This document shows positions 23,475 through 34,989 of a stretch of DNA of 38,161 nucleotides, one piece after another. How positions within the stretch are numbered: position 1 is the stretch's first letter; every line of letters begins with the position of its first letter. The notes below the pieces were generated by a model that did not search any database, was not told the origin of the DNA, and saw only the letters and a list, made by a program, of their open reading frames with translations. The position numbers and the translations under genes were made by a program. Origin of the DNA: Dehalococcoidia bacterium. Lineage in GTDB: Bacteria; Chloroflexota; Dehalococcoidia; SZUA-161; SpSt-899. The stretch lies in the NCBI GenBank assembly GCA_028711995.1, contig JAQTRE010000016.1, positions 1 to 38,161 on the forward strand, given 5' to 3'.

Positions 23475-24358
23475 CTGAAAAACCGGTGATCATGTTCGGT
23501 GGGAAAGGTGGGGTTGGCAAAACAACCTGCGCCGGAGCCACTGCACTTCATTACGCCAAGAAGGGGCTGGACACGCTGGTGATCTCCACCGATCCTACGC
23601 CTTCCCTTTCGGACATCTTTGAGATCGATGGGAAGCAGAAGAAGCCGGTGCAGGTCCTCCAAAATCTCCATCTGGCGGAGCTGGGCCTCGACGAAGTCAA
23701 GGACATGTGGAACAGGAAGTTCGGCCGTGACGTTTACGAGATCTTCTCCGCGCTGGTGGCCATCGAATATGAGGCGTTTGTGGATTTCATCACCTCCATC
23801 CTGCCCGGACTGCGGGAAGAGTTCATGGTCGACTATATCAAAGGCCTTACCCGAAGCGGCAGCTACCAGAAAATCGTCTGGGACACGGCTCCCCTGGGGC
23901 AGACATTCGATCTCCTGAGGGCTCCATCGATGATCGGCGAACATCTGAAGCCGGCGCCGAAAATTTATTCCAAGCTGTTGCTGGGGAAACGGAGCAAGCG
24001 CCCCATTATGGAAATCATCAAGGAGTGGGCCGAGCTCTCCAATGAGGATATCGCCTTTCTCAAGCGGGATGTGGAGTATAACCTGGTTGTGATTCCCGAG
24101 GCGCTCTCCGTCCGTCAACTGGAAGGGATATTCGCCGAGTTCTCTCAGAACCGCCTTCCCATCAACCGGTTGATCATCAATAACGTCATCAAGACAGTGG
24201 ATTCCGGTTTTCTGCGCACCAAACAGGAACAGCAGGAGGGATACATCAAGATTATTCATGACAGGAGCGGCGGCCGGCCGGTGGTTGAGTTGCCGCGCTT
24301 TCCGTATGAGATCAAGGGAATCGGGCGGTTGGAAGAGATCATGGAAGCACTGTTCTAG
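23471..24358 (+). CDS. ArsA/Get3-family ATPase, single domain
   Basis: 295 aa from a TTG that overlaps the RAYT stop, with gaagg upstream. The deviant Walker A is GGKGGVGKTTCAGA (residues about 10-23), followed by STDPTPSLSDIF and the switch WDTAPLGQTFDLL, as in ArsA and Get3/TRC40 ATPases. The length fits a half-size ArsA. The Cys triad that binds arsenite is not visible, so an arsenic role is unlikely. In bacteria such ATPases may handle membrane proteins or metals. The function here is unknown. It is the first gene after the transposase and leads into hisF, 12 bp later. Confidence 0.82.
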   Translation: MTEKPVIMFGGKGGVGKTTCAGATALHYAKKGLDTLVISTDPTPSLSDIFEIDGKQKKPVQVLQNLHLAELGLDEVKDMWNRKFGRDVYEIFSALVAIEYEAFVDFITSILPGLREEFMVDYIKGLTRSGSYQKIVWDTAPLGQTFDLLRAPSMIGEHLKPAPKIYSKLLLGKRSKRPIMEIIKEWAELSNEDIAFLKRDVEYNLVVIPEALSVRQLEGIFAEFSQNRLPINRLIINNVIKTVDSGFLRTKQEQQEGYIKIIHDRSGGRPVVELPRFPYEIKGIGRLEEIMEALF

Positions 24359-24370
24359 AGGAGGAATGAA

Positions 24371-25135
24371 ATGAAGACTGTAAGAGTGATCCCGTGTCTG
24401 GATATGAAACAGGGTCGGGTGGTCAAGGGGGTTCACTTTGTGGAATTGCGCGATGCGGCCGATCCCGTGGAAGCAGCACGCGCCTATTCTGAAGGCGGAG
24501 CGGACGAGATCGCTTTTCTGGATATCACCGCCACCATCGAGGGACGCCGGACGATGTTCGATGTCCTCAAAAAAGTGTCCGCAGTGGTTAAGGTGCCGCT
24601 GACGGTCGGTGGGGGGATCAAATCGCTGACGGATATCGAGGAAGCACTGAAATCGGGAGCGAGCTGTGTTTCCATTTCCAGCGCTGCCTACCGGGACCCT
24701 GAGATGGTGAAGAAGGCGGTCAAAGAGTACGGGGCCAAGAGGATATTGATTGCCATCGATGCCGATGAGAACAGGAAACTGCCATCCAAGCGTGAGGTCT
24801 ATATTGATGGCGGGCGCACGGCCACCGGCAAAGACGCCGTCGAGTTTGCCAAAGAGATGGCTGCGCTCGGTATAGGGCAGATCCTTCCTACGAGCAAAGC
24901 CACTGACGGCACCAAGGCCGGATTCGATCTGCACCTTACGCGTTCGATTGCCGATGCTACCAAATTACCGGTCATCGCCAGCGGAGGCGCAGGCACGCTG
25001 GAGCATTTCTATGAAGCGGTCAAGGAAGGACACGCGCAAGCGGTCCTGGGCGCTTCGGTCTTCCATTTTGGAACGTTCACCGTTCGTCAGGTCAAGGAAT
25101 ACCTCAAATCGAAAGGCGTGCCGGTGAATCTGTAG
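24371..25135 (+). CDS. hisF: HisF-family protein with altered HisH-contact and gate residues
   Basis: 254 aa with an RBS gaggagg. It is a TIM barrel of the HisF family: RVIPCLDMKQGRVVKGVHF, FLDITAT, LTVGGGI, IAIDAD and IASGGAGTLEHFYEA. HisF joins ammonia to PRFAR to give imidazole glycerol phosphate and AICAR. Catalytic Asp11, Asp130 and Asp176 (Thermotoga numbering) are kept. Asp98, which contacts HisH, is Ser and gate Lys99 is Cys (GASCVSIS). Gate Glu167 is Gln, and the loop TSxDRDGT is changed to TSKATDGT. No hisH or other his gene is nearby. It may use free ammonia, or it may be a paralogue with another job. It is placed between an ArsA-like gene and carB. Confidence 0.82.
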   Translation: MKTVRVIPCLDMKQGRVVKGVHFVELRDAADPVEAARAYSEGGADEIAFLDITATIEGRRTMFDVLKKVSAVVKVPLTVGGGIKSLTDIEEALKSGASCVSISSAAYRDPEMVKKAVKEYGAKRILIAIDADENRKLPSKREVYIDGGRTATGKDAVEFAKEMAALGIGQILPTSKATDGTKAGFDLHLTRSIADATKLPVIASGGAGTLEHFYEAVKEGHAQAVLGASVFHFGTFTVRQVKEYLKSKGVPVNL

Positions 25136-25201
25136 TAGTGCATAAATCTCCCATCAAGGGCGAGGAGTTTCTGCGAGAAGAAATAATTTCAGGAGTTGAA
25201 T

Positions 25202-28402
<3,201 letters not shown>

Positions 28403-28457
28403 AAGAGGTCAGTAGGGACGATCCGATGTGATCGCCAATTCACATCATGGAGCAGGT

Positions 28458-29135
28458 ATGGAGACTGAATTCAAAGCGGTTGCATCAGCCAGGCTGATCA
28501 GTCATCTGGCGGCGGAGCCGCTGAAAAGGAGCATAAGCCGAAGGCTTTTGGGGAAACCTTATATCTTATATTCGGACCTGCTGAACGTCTCGTGGTCGAT
28601 GTACGAGACCGGTGCCATCATCGGGCGGGCCAGACGTCAAAGGCTGCGCTTACTGATGCAACTGCTGTTCACCAAACCGAATATGAATACATCGGAAAGA
28701 GTCATCCAGTGGATGCAAGCCGATGCCCAGTCTCGGTGGGAGCATTTCAACAAGGCATTTGGGAGAGAACCTGAGAACTTCATTGAACTGATCAGCGATG
28801 CAGAACTGGCAAAGGCAGGTTTCAATCCCGCAAAACCCAATAGCAAGCTGCAAGCGGAGCTGAAGCGGAAACTACCCATCACGCAAGAGATTCCCGATTC
28901 TGTGGTGACAATGGGGGTTAAGGGAATCGGTTTTGGCAGTTGTTTTCCGGAGTTGACGGTGACGCTGTACAGAGATCGTCATTACCGTTTGGGGGAGCGA
29001 CTGAGTTTTGAAGCGCGAGAGGCGCAGATACTCGAAGAGATGACGCTTTTCATCGCGGAGTATTCTCCCGACCTTTTGAATCCATTGGGGCTCAAAATGG
29101 TGAAAGGGAAGGTGACGCATGCCTTTGACTCTTGA
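28458..29135 (+). CDS. Hypothetical protein, cytoplasmic
   Basis: 225 aa from the ATG at 28458 with ggagcagg upstream; an in-frame GTG at 28428 lacks an RBS. I do not recognise a family. The N-terminal half is rich in Arg/Leu with amphipathic helices (LYSDLLNVSWSMYETGAIIG, RARRQRLRLLMQLLF). The middle has QADAQSRWEHFNKAFGREP and the C-terminal part MGVKGIGFGSCFPELTVTLY. No signal peptide or membrane segment is seen. It lies 55 bp after carB and may be read through from that operon. Confidence 0.7.
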   Translation: METEFKAVASARLISHLAAEPLKRSISRRLLGKPYILYSDLLNVSWSMYETGAIIGRARRQRLRLLMQLLFTKPNMNTSERVIQWMQADAQSRWEHFNKAFGREPENFIELISDAELAKAGFNPAKPNSKLQAELKRKLPITQEIPDSVVTMGVKGIGFGSCFPELTVTLYRDRHYRLGERLSFEAREAQILEEMTLFIAEYSPDLLNPLGLKMVKGKVTHAFDS

Positions 29136-29188
29136 AGGGGATATAGCACGGGGGCGAGCCTTGGTGATATAGCTGGGGGCTATCCCTA

Positions 29189-29217
29189 TTGAGTACAATT
29201 ATTTCTCGGAGTATAAT
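29189..29217 (+). promoter_or_regulatory. Strong promoter just before a lipoprotein gene
   Basis: TTGAGT (29189-29194) and TATAAT (29212-29217) are 17 bp apart. The expected start point is near 29224, only about two bases before the ATG at 29226. The same stretch forms an 8-bp inverted repeat (acaattat at 29195-29202 and ataattgt at 29213-29220). Confidence 0.7.
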
Positions 29218-29225
29218 TGTTTCAA

Positions 29226-29666
29226 ATGTGCAAACGAAGTGTGATCATAACGGTGCTGATCGGGCTTGTCATCGCAGGGCTGATGTTTGCCGCATGTGAT
29301 GGCGATGATTCCGGTACCCCTACGGCCACAGCGGTTTCGCCCACGCCAACTGATACTTCTACACCTACGCCATCGGCATCGCTCACTCCAACCACTACTA
29401 TCCCTACTCCTACTCCTACCTCGACGCCAACGCCAACTCATGTACCGACAACCTGTGAAGTGCAACGGGATTCCATACAGGTGGCGCTGGATAGCTACCA
29501 TAGTGCCAATGGAAGATGGCCCACGGCGGATGGCGCTCCGGGCGATATTGATTGGGACAAGCTAGTTCCGGCTTTCTTGGCAGAAATTCCCTCTCTGGAT
29601 GGCACATGTGAATGGCAGGTCAATAGCCAGCCTGAAGGAAAGGTGTGTCTGCTCAAGCCCTGCTGA
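29226..29666 (+). CDS. Lipoprotein with Thr/Pro linker and pseudopilin-like domain
   Basis: 146 aa from the ATG at 29226; the TTG at 29217 lies in the -10 box and is rejected. A hydrophobic signal ends in the lipobox MFAAC (Cys about 24). A Thr/Pro/Ser-rich linker (about 29-78) is followed by a C-terminal domain with QVALDSYHSANGRWPT, KLVPAFLAEIPS and GTCEWQVN. It resembles the alpha/beta part of type II pseudopilins, which have an A-L-D-x-Y-x-x-x-N-G-x-Y/W-P motif and a Val-Pro-x-Tyr/Phe-Leu turn. It lacks the usual pilin N-terminal helix, being tethered by lipid instead. Partners are unknown. Confidence 0.72.
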   Translation: MCKRSVIITVLIGLVIAGLMFAACDGDDSGTPTATAVSPTPTDTSTPTPSASLTPTTTIPTPTPTSTPTPTHVPTTCEVQRDSIQVALDSYHSANGRWPTADGAPGDIDWDKLVPAFLAEIPSLDGTCEWQVNSQPEGKVCLLKPC

Positions 29667-29809
29667 ACTTGCAAGTGTGGCACGGAGTGCTACAAGCTTC
29701 CCCAGTAGTAAGTCCTACTTAGTCTTTGCCAGCTAAGGCATTGAAAGTATTCCTCAGTATCCGATCCACTATGTTCCAGGAGTCATAGGACGCAGTCTCT
29801 TTGCCTCGG

Positions 29810-30235
29810 TCATGCACTTTTCTCGACGGTGAAGTGGGTGTGGAGGAGTTCGGTCTTTCCCGAGAGGGAAACGATGGTTCGGTCGAAGGGAAAAGAACGG
29901 TGGTGTTCGTGATTCTCCGGCGGCTTATGCTCGAAGATCATAGCGGCCTCGCATTGGTCGCGATATTTTGCATTGAGCAGGGCGCATGAGAAGTATAACT
30001 CGTTGCCGGGGAGAACGTGCTTTTTCCAGAAGGGATACTTCTCGTGGGTGGCGATTCGGCTGTTGACGTCATCAGCCCCGCCTATGTAGATCAGTTCGTT
30101 GAGCGATACGAATTTGCTTTGAGGATCGAACGTACACTCATATACACAGTAGATTCCTGATATTGCCGGAATGCTCCACCGATTTTCTTCCGGCCAGTAT
30201 CCTTTGAACTCCAGATCGTAGGATTGCTCTGTCAT
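29810..30235 (-). CDS. GIY-YIG domain protein
   Basis: 141 aa on the minus strand with AAGGAGAT at good spacing before the ATG. It has GIYCVYEC, then LIYIGGADDVNSRI with a conserved Arg, an acidic residue in CEAAMIFEHKPPEN and the final Asn, which is the layout of GIY-YIG nuclease domains (GIY, YIG, Arg, Glu, Asn). The linker between GIY and YIG is about 18 residues, longer than usual. It may be a DNA-repair-like or stand-alone nuclease. It faces rsgA in the same direction and is 145 bp upstream-separated from it. Confidence 0.75.
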   Translation of the reverse strand: MTEQSYDLEFKGYWPEENRWSIPAISGIYCVYECTFDPQSKFVSLNELIYIGGADDVNSRIATHEKYPFWKKHVLPGNELYFSCALLNAKYRDQCEAAMIFEHKPPENHEHHRSFPFDRTIVSLSGKTELLHTHFTVEKSA

Positions 30236-30374
30236 GATTGATCTCCTTTAGCGGGCCTCCCCGGCATTCCTCCTGATGCTGGATTACGATGCCATTTTAC
30301 TACGCCAAGGGTCGGGACGCAAAGTGCGATACCAAATGGCTCCGAAAACGGAATCAGTCTTCAGCAGTCGTTGC

Positions 30375-31439
30375 CTATTTGTTTTTGACCTGTTTCTTGG
30401 CCGCCTTGATGAACTGCCCGAACTTCCGATCCTTCTTGCGTTTTTCAACATAGGACAGTTCATAGTGTTCGGATTCTTTGCGTAATCTCAGGTAGCTCTG
30501 GTACCGGGCCTGGTCCAAAATCCCATCCTGGGCGGCCTGCAGAACGGAGCACCCGACTTCACTGGTGTGGGTGCAATCAGTGAATCGGCATCCTTTGGAG
30601 AGCTCCAGAATATCAGCGAAGCTCTCGTCAATGCCTGTGGTGACGCCGATATTCCCCAGTTCCCTCATCCCGGGAGTATCGATCAGCATAACTCCCTCGT
30701 CAAGGACAATCAGTTGGCGGCGCGCCGTGGTATGTCTTCCCCTGCCGTCTTTCGGGCGGACAAGGTTTGTTTCAAACGCGTTCCGTCCGATGAGGTGGTT
30801 CAAAAGAGTGGTTTTGCCAACTCCCGATGAACCGAGTAAACAATAGGTTTTGCCGGGTTCCATCACCTGCCTGATGCTGTCTAACCCTGCCCCGGTTTGG
30901 TTGCTGAAAGCGATGATCTCGCAACGGATGTTTGCATCCCTGACCGCTGCAATTCTCTGCTCCAAAGCCTCCTGGCTGATCAGATCGCTTTTGCTCAGAA
31001 GAAGCATCGGCTCGATATTGCCGTCGTTGGCCATCACCAGATATCGTTCCAGTCTGCGCAGATTGAAGTTGAAGTCGCATGACTGCATAATGAAGGCCGT
31101 ATCAATGTTTGAGGCAATGATCTGGTAGTCTACCCTCTTACCGGCGGCTTTGCGCCTTAACACCGATTTCCTTGGGAGCAGATCATCGATAATGGCAAAC
31201 GTATCGGAGTTGGTGTATTGAACCCATGCCCAATCTCCGACTGCGGGAAGATCAAGGGCAGATTCTGCGGAGAACATTAGCCTTCCGGTGAGTTCGGCTA
31301 GAACTTCACCAGCTTCATTTCTTACCAGGTAATTGTCTCTGTTGACGGCAGTAACGCGAGCCATGCGAAAGCCGGGTTTGTTTAACTCAAATCGCTTTCG
31401 TTGAAACCAGTCATCCAAGCCGAGAGTCGATAGCTCCAT
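30375..31439 (-). CDS. rsgA: Ribosome small subunit-dependent GTPase A
   Basis: 354 aa on the minus strand. It shows the circularly permuted GTPase order: G4 (LLLSKSDL), then G1 (GSSGVGKTTLLNHLIG) and G3 (LIDTPGMRELG). The C-terminal zinc knuckle is intact (CRFTDCTHTSEVGC), and an N-terminal OB-like domain (residues about 1-100) precedes the GTPase. RsgA helps the last steps of 30S ribosome assembly. The tail is basic and Lys-rich (KKRKDRKFGQFIKAAKKQVK), suited to rRNA binding. G4 is SKSD rather than the usual NKxD, a common RsgA variant. Confidence 0.92.
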   Translation of the reverse strand: MELSTLGLDDWFQRKRFELNKPGFRMARVTAVNRDNYLVRNEAGEVLAELTGRLMFSAESALDLPAVGDWAWVQYTNSDTFAIIDDLLPRKSVLRRKAAGKRVDYQIIASNIDTAFIMQSCDFNFNLRRLERYLVMANDGNIEPMLLLSKSDLISQEALEQRIAAVRDANIRCEIIAFSNQTGAGLDSIRQVMEPGKTYCLLGSSGVGKTTLLNHLIGRNAFETNLVRPKDGRGRHTTARRQLIVLDEGVMLIDTPGMRELGNIGVTTGIDESFADILELSKGCRFTDCTHTSEVGCSVLQAAQDGILDQARYQSYLRLRKESEHYELSYVEKRKKDRKFGQFIKAAKKQVKNK

Positions 31440-31553
31440 GCCCTATATTCTGATATTTCGCCGGAACAATTGCAAGTCCGCTCGCGTTGAGATTTTGAAT
31501 GAGCCGCCTTGGATTTTATGGGAGGCCACTCTGGATTCTCCGCGATCAGCCGT

Positions 31554-31886
31554 CTATTTGGGAGGGGTCGCAAACAGGCCAACCAAAGCGCCTACCGCAG
31601 CTGATCCCAGAGCCACAAGAACTTCCGGGGTAGTCTTGTCTTGAAGCACAAGTACAATGGAGCCGATCGCTGCTAATATCGCCAGCGAGCCGAGAACACC
31701 GACAGCAATACGGTAGACCAGTTTGTCGCCAAAATAGGCGATTTCTATATCGGCTCTTTCCACCGCCTTGGGTGCTGTTTCTTCAAGTACGCGTACGGTA
31801 TCTCCTGCTTTCAATCTTTCCAGTAGCCCCGTATCTTCTTTGAACATCTTTACCATTTGTTCTGCCGAGCGGATTTGTTCTTTCAT
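31554..31886 (-). CDS. Small membrane protein
   Basis: 110 aa on the minus strand with AAGGAG six bases before the ATG, and a TATAAT-like box at 31912-31917 further upstream. The N-terminal half is charged and helical (MKEQIRSAEQMVKMFKED, then VRVLEETAPKAVERAD). Two transmembrane helices follow (about 56-80 and 88-106), the second ending AVGALVGLFATPPK. I do not recognise a family. It lies 115 bp before rsgA in the same direction and may be cotranscribed with it. Confidence 0.72.
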   Translation of the reverse strand: MKEQIRSAEQMVKMFKEDTGLLERLKAGDTVRVLEETAPKAVERADIEIAYFGDKLVYRIAVGVLGSLAILAAIGSIVLVLQDKTTPEVLVALGSAAVGALVGLFATPPK

Positions 31887-32236
31887 CTTTCACTCCTTGA
31901 TTTGTTTTTTGATTATAGCTCAGAACTCAGGGGACTGGCTGCCCACCGAACTTCCGGGCTTGTGCTGCCGGGACTGAATCGAAAACCTCAATGGGTCATG
32001 TTGAACTCTATGTCTGTCATTCGGCTTGAAACATTCAAAATTGCCGCATGGGGCTCCTGGGTCCGAATGTGGCACAGAAGAGGTATATCACAAATAAAAG
32101 GCGGAAGCAATGCGTGTTATTGACAAGATTTCAAGAAAGGCATAAACTCAAATCCTCCACCCGAGAGATTGTTTCCAGGTAAAACAAGTCTTGTTCGGCG
32201 TCACCGGTACTCCATCAAATGAGGAGGTGAAGTGTC
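31887..32236. other. 350-bp divergent intergenic region
   Basis: It separates the minus-strand membrane protein from the plus-strand Lrp-like gene. A minus-strand -10 box lies near the left end and the plus-strand promoter at 32120-32148. I see no gene in the rest. Confidence 0.55.
32120..32148 (+). promoter_or_regulatory. Promoter for the Lrp-like gene
   Basis: A perfect TTGACA (32120-32125) and TAAACT (32143-32148) are spaced by 17 bp. The leader would be about 80 nt, ending in a strong RBS (gaggaggtg). Confidence 0.72.
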
Positions 32237-32476
32237 ATGGCAAGAAAAGGATATGTTCTGGTGAAATGCGAGGGAAGCAAGATACGCGAGGCGGTCCAGA
32301 TGATTCGCCAGAAACCCGGGGTGGTAGCTGCGGATGTGGTCACCGGCGCTCATGATATCATCGTCACCTTGCAGGCTGCCGATGCCGAAGACGTAGCTAA
32401 GATCGTTCTTAATGACATCGCTGGCGTCTCTGGTGTGACGGGCACTACCACATATTTGGCTGTGTCGCTTGCTTAG
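32237..32476 (+). CDS. Stand-alone Lrp/AsnC ligand-binding domain (RAM) protein
   Basis: 79 aa, an isolated regulatory domain of the Lrp/AsnC family with no helix-turn-helix. The pattern A-Y-V-L-V-K, then VQMIRQKPGVVAADVVTGAHDIIVTLQAADAED fits the RAM fold, in which the G-x-H-D-I-x-V segment forms the ligand pocket edge. In other bacteria such proteins form dimers or octamers and can modulate full-length Lrp proteins or act as sensors of amino acids. RBS gaggaggtg. It is alone in its transcription unit. Confidence 0.88.
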   Translation: MARKGYVLVKCEGSKIREAVQMIRQKPGVVAADVVTGAHDIIVTLQAADAEDVAKIVLNDIAGVSGVTGTTTYLAVSLA

Positions 32477-32867
32477 AGAATAGGACTTGCCTCATTTCCT
32501 CGCCGAATGAATTGTGCTCCCGAAACCTGGCTGTCAAATGCTGGCACGCTTGACATAAAAGCATACTTGGTTGTGTGAGATGCAGCCTTAGCGGAAGGGA
32601 AAATGAACATGGGGTAACAGGATCAAGTCTATAAATCGTTAGTGTTAACTCTACAGCTAGTGTTAACACTAACTGTAGAGTTAACACTAGGAATGAAGGT
32701 CATCTGGCGCTGGATAGTGGCAATATTACCGATCATGTTGTGAAAACTGAAACGACGGCCGCAGGTATGGTAGGCCCTTGTGCGAAAAACTATTCCCGGA
32801 ATCTGGACTGCCCTCAAAACATGAACGCTTTTGCAGGCAGGTGAATTGGCCTATCGAATTACAGACA
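32477..32867. other. 391-bp convergent gap
   Basis: Apart from the 50-bp palindrome at 32640-32689, I see no gene or repeat here. The flanking genes point toward each other. Confidence 0.55.
32640..32689. repeat. 50-bp near-perfect palindrome with three GTTAAC sites
   Basis: The centre is between 32664 and 32665. 24 of 25 base pairs match, with one C-A mismatch at 32657/32672. GTTAAC occurs at 32644, 32662 and 32680, exactly 18 bp apart. There is no T-run. It lies between two convergent genes. Confidence 0.92.
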
Positions 32868-33620
32868 CTATGCTGGGCGTTCATTCTTGACAAAAACCAC
32901 ATTCTCTCTCCGCTCAGTTTTGAAGAGGGCTATCGCGGTTAACAGATCGCTGAGCTTGGTATATCCGTAGTTTCTGGGATCAAAGTCAGGGGCTTGTTTG
33001 ATGATGTTATATCCTACAGGTCCCAGGTTGGACCATCCGTTTTCGTCAGATGCTGCTTCGATGGCAGATCTGAGTAAGTTGAGGAGTTTCGTGTCTTGTC
33101 GCAATTCCTGCCTCGATTTTCTTTTGACCGACTGCTCAGTTGTTGAAGAGGCAGCAAAAACTTCGGTATATATAAATCTATCACAAGCGGTGACAAAAGG
33201 TCGTGGTGTTTTTTGTTCACCGAAACCGTAGACAATTTTGCCTGACTCTCTTATTCGTGAGGCCAGGCGGGTGAAATCGCTATCGCTGGATACCAGGCAG
33301 AATCCATCAAAATTCCCTGCATACAACAAATCCATGGCGTCGATGATCATAGCACTGTCGGTGGCATTTTTCCCTGTGGTATAAGCAAATTGCTGGATCG
33401 GTTGAATGGAGTGCTCCAGCAAGGCTGTTTTCCATTGACTCAGATTGGGAGTTGTCCAGTCTCCATAGATTCGCTTGACACTGGCAAATCCAAGTTTTGC
33501 AATTTCCGCCAGTAGCCCTTCGACTATTGCGGGATTTGCATTATCTGCGTCAATCAACACCGCCAGGGCAGACCCGTGTTCTCTTATATCAGCCACTTCG
33601 GTCTCCTTTAGCTGCAACAT
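32868..33620 (-). CDS. NYN-domain nuclease-like protein with LOTUS/OST-HTH domain
   Basis: 250 aa from the ATG at 33620; an ATG at 33671 would add 17 hydrophobic residues that do not fit the family. The N-terminal NYN/LabA-like PIN-type domain has ALAVLIDADNANPAIVEGLL, KNATDSAMIIDAMDLLY and GFCLVSSDSDFTRLA, with the acidic residues of the metal site. The C-terminal part (about 170-250: NLLRSAIEAASDENGWSNLG, then PRNYGYTKLSDLLT) is an OST-HTH/LOTUS RNA-binding domain. Such proteins are probable RNases or RNA-binding factors. A promoter lies upstream at 33811-33840. Confidence 0.88.
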   Translation of the reverse strand: MLQLKETEVADIREHGSALAVLIDADNANPAIVEGLLAEIAKLGFASVKRIYGDWTTPNLSQWKTALLEHSIQPIQQFAYTTGKNATDSAMIIDAMDLLYAGNFDGFCLVSSDSDFTRLASRIRESGKIVYGFGEQKTPRPFVTACDRFIYTEVFAASSTTEQSVKRKSRQELRQDTKLLNLLRSAIEAASDENGWSNLGPVGYNIIKQAPDFDPRNYGYTKLSDLLTAIALFKTERRENVVFVKNERPA

Positions 33621-33810
33621 AATTTTTACAATACCTGCCCAGAGTGAGGAACAATCTATCAACAGAATCATATTGGGAGAGCTGATCGCACCACTTTACT
33701 CTGCCAGATGAGTTCACGTTATTCTCCGATTGTTGATGGAGCTAGTATATGCGCGATGGCTTCAGATAGTCAACAGAATCACCTGAACAGGCAACCCCAC
33801 TCCGTAGTGG

Positions 33811-33840
33811 ATTATACTGAACACCTATTATGGTCATCAA
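33811..33840 (-). promoter_or_regulatory. Promoter for the NYN-LOTUS gene
   Basis: Read on the minus strand, TTGATG (33840-33835) and TATAAT (33816-33811) are 18 bp apart. The leader to the start codon would be about 130 to 185 nt. The rest of the 33621-34002 gap holds no visible gene. Confidence 0.6.
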
Positions 33841-34002
33841 GTCGGGCAGGATCGCTCACTTCAAGAGAGGCCGCTGGCTCACTCACATTTGTTAAACTCC
33901 TGCTTTGACGGGGTGGCTGTCTAGCACGATCAAACAATTGCGTCAATGGTGCTGCTTGTTATACTCAGCAATGACTTTTCTCTGTCCAGACAGGACTATA
34001 TT

Positions 34003-34989
34003 CTATCTGCGAGACAAACCTGCCATGGGAGGGAGGCGCTGGCCGATGATGGCTTCTGCCTGGCTGACAATTCTATCGATCAATTCCTTTACTGTCGGGA
34101 CATCGCTGACAAGCCCCACAGCCTCGCCAACGCTATTCATTCCAGCATCTAGCTCACCGTCCAGAAAAACTCTCCTGTAAGCTGCACCGCTGATCAAAGG
34201 CAACAACTCTTCAAGGCGAGCCCCCCTCGCCTCAAGTTTCTGGATATCTTCAACAGCCTTGCTCCTTAAAACTCTATGGGTATTTTGTAGAGACCGCATT
34301 ATGACGACGGTGTCTCTTTCAGTAGATTTGAGCATCCATTCTTTGAATTTAGGATGGGCAGGGCATTCCTTCGTGGCAACAAAACGAGTCCCCATGACGA
34401 TTCCCTCAGCCCCCAAAGCTAAGGCGGCAACAAGTCCCCGTCCATCAGCAAACCCGCCCCCGGCAATAACAGGCACCTTGGCCGCGTCAGCCAGAATCGG
34501 AAGAAGCACCAGGGTGGAGACATCTTCCGGGCCGGTCGCCCCGCCATTTTCCGTACCGACGATTGCTATCATATCTGCTCCGGACTCTTGCCCCTTGAGA
34601 GCATGTCTTAATGTGGCGGCCTTGTGGATTATGATCACTTTGCCTTCTTTGAGATGAGGCACGTACTCTTCCGGGGAGCGCTGACCGGAGGTCTCCACCG
34701 CTTTGACTCCCTCCTCGCAGATAACCTCTATGAACTCTCTGTTAGGAATGGGCCTCACAGAGGGAAACATGTTGATATTGCATCCGAAAGGTTTGTCGGT
34801 CAGACTCTTCGTTTTCCTGATCTCTTGCCGGAGTTGCTCTGCTGTTTCGAAGTTGGCTGAGGCCAGGAGTCCAAGTCCGCCGGCATTGGAGACGGCTGCT
34901 ACCAGTTCAGCTCTGGATAACATGTTCATACCACCGCAGATAATGGGATACTTTATCCCCAACATTTCGGTAACCCTGGTTTTGAACAT
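34003..34989 (-). CDS. Nitronate monooxygenase / enoyl-reductase-like FMN flavoprotein
   Basis: 328 aa on the minus strand. The ATG at 34989 follows AAGGAAG and starts at the family N-terminus (MFKTRVTEMLGIKYPIICGG); longer starts add an unrelated leader. The 2-nitropropane dioxygenase/NMO TIM barrel is clear: NAGGLGLLASANF, then KPFGCNINMF, GADMIAIVGTENGGATG and PVIAGGGFADGRGLVAALALGAEGIVMGTRF-type phosphate-binding motifs for FMN. The family oxidises nitronates or reduces enoyl thioesters (FabK-like). Which one applies cannot be told from sequence, and the His of active NMOs is not obvious. It stands alone. Confidence 0.85.
   Translation of the reverse strand: MFKTRVTEMLGIKYPIICGGMNMLSRAELVAAVSNAGGLGLLASANFETAEQLRQEIRKTKSLTDKPFGCNINMFPSVRPIPNREFIEVICEEGVKAVETSGQRSPEEYVPHLKEGKVIIIHKAATLRHALKGQESGADMIAIVGTENGGATGPEDVSTLVLLPILADAAKVPVIAGGGFADGRGLVAALALGAEGIVMGTRFVATKECPAHPKFKEWMLKSTERDTVVIMRSLQNTHRVLRSKAVEDIQKLEARGARLEELLPLISGAAYRRVFLDGELDAGMNSVGEAVGLVSDVPTVKELIDRIVSQAEAIIGQRLPPMAGLSRR

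Noticed and set aside
23447-24934. 495-codon minus-strand frame opposite the ArsA-like gene and hisF
   Set aside because: Antisense to genes with clear motifs; no RBS or domain of its own.
29668-29698. Imperfect hairpin after the pseudopilin-like lipoprotein
   Set aside because: The stem has mismatches and lacks a T-run, so a terminator is not supported.
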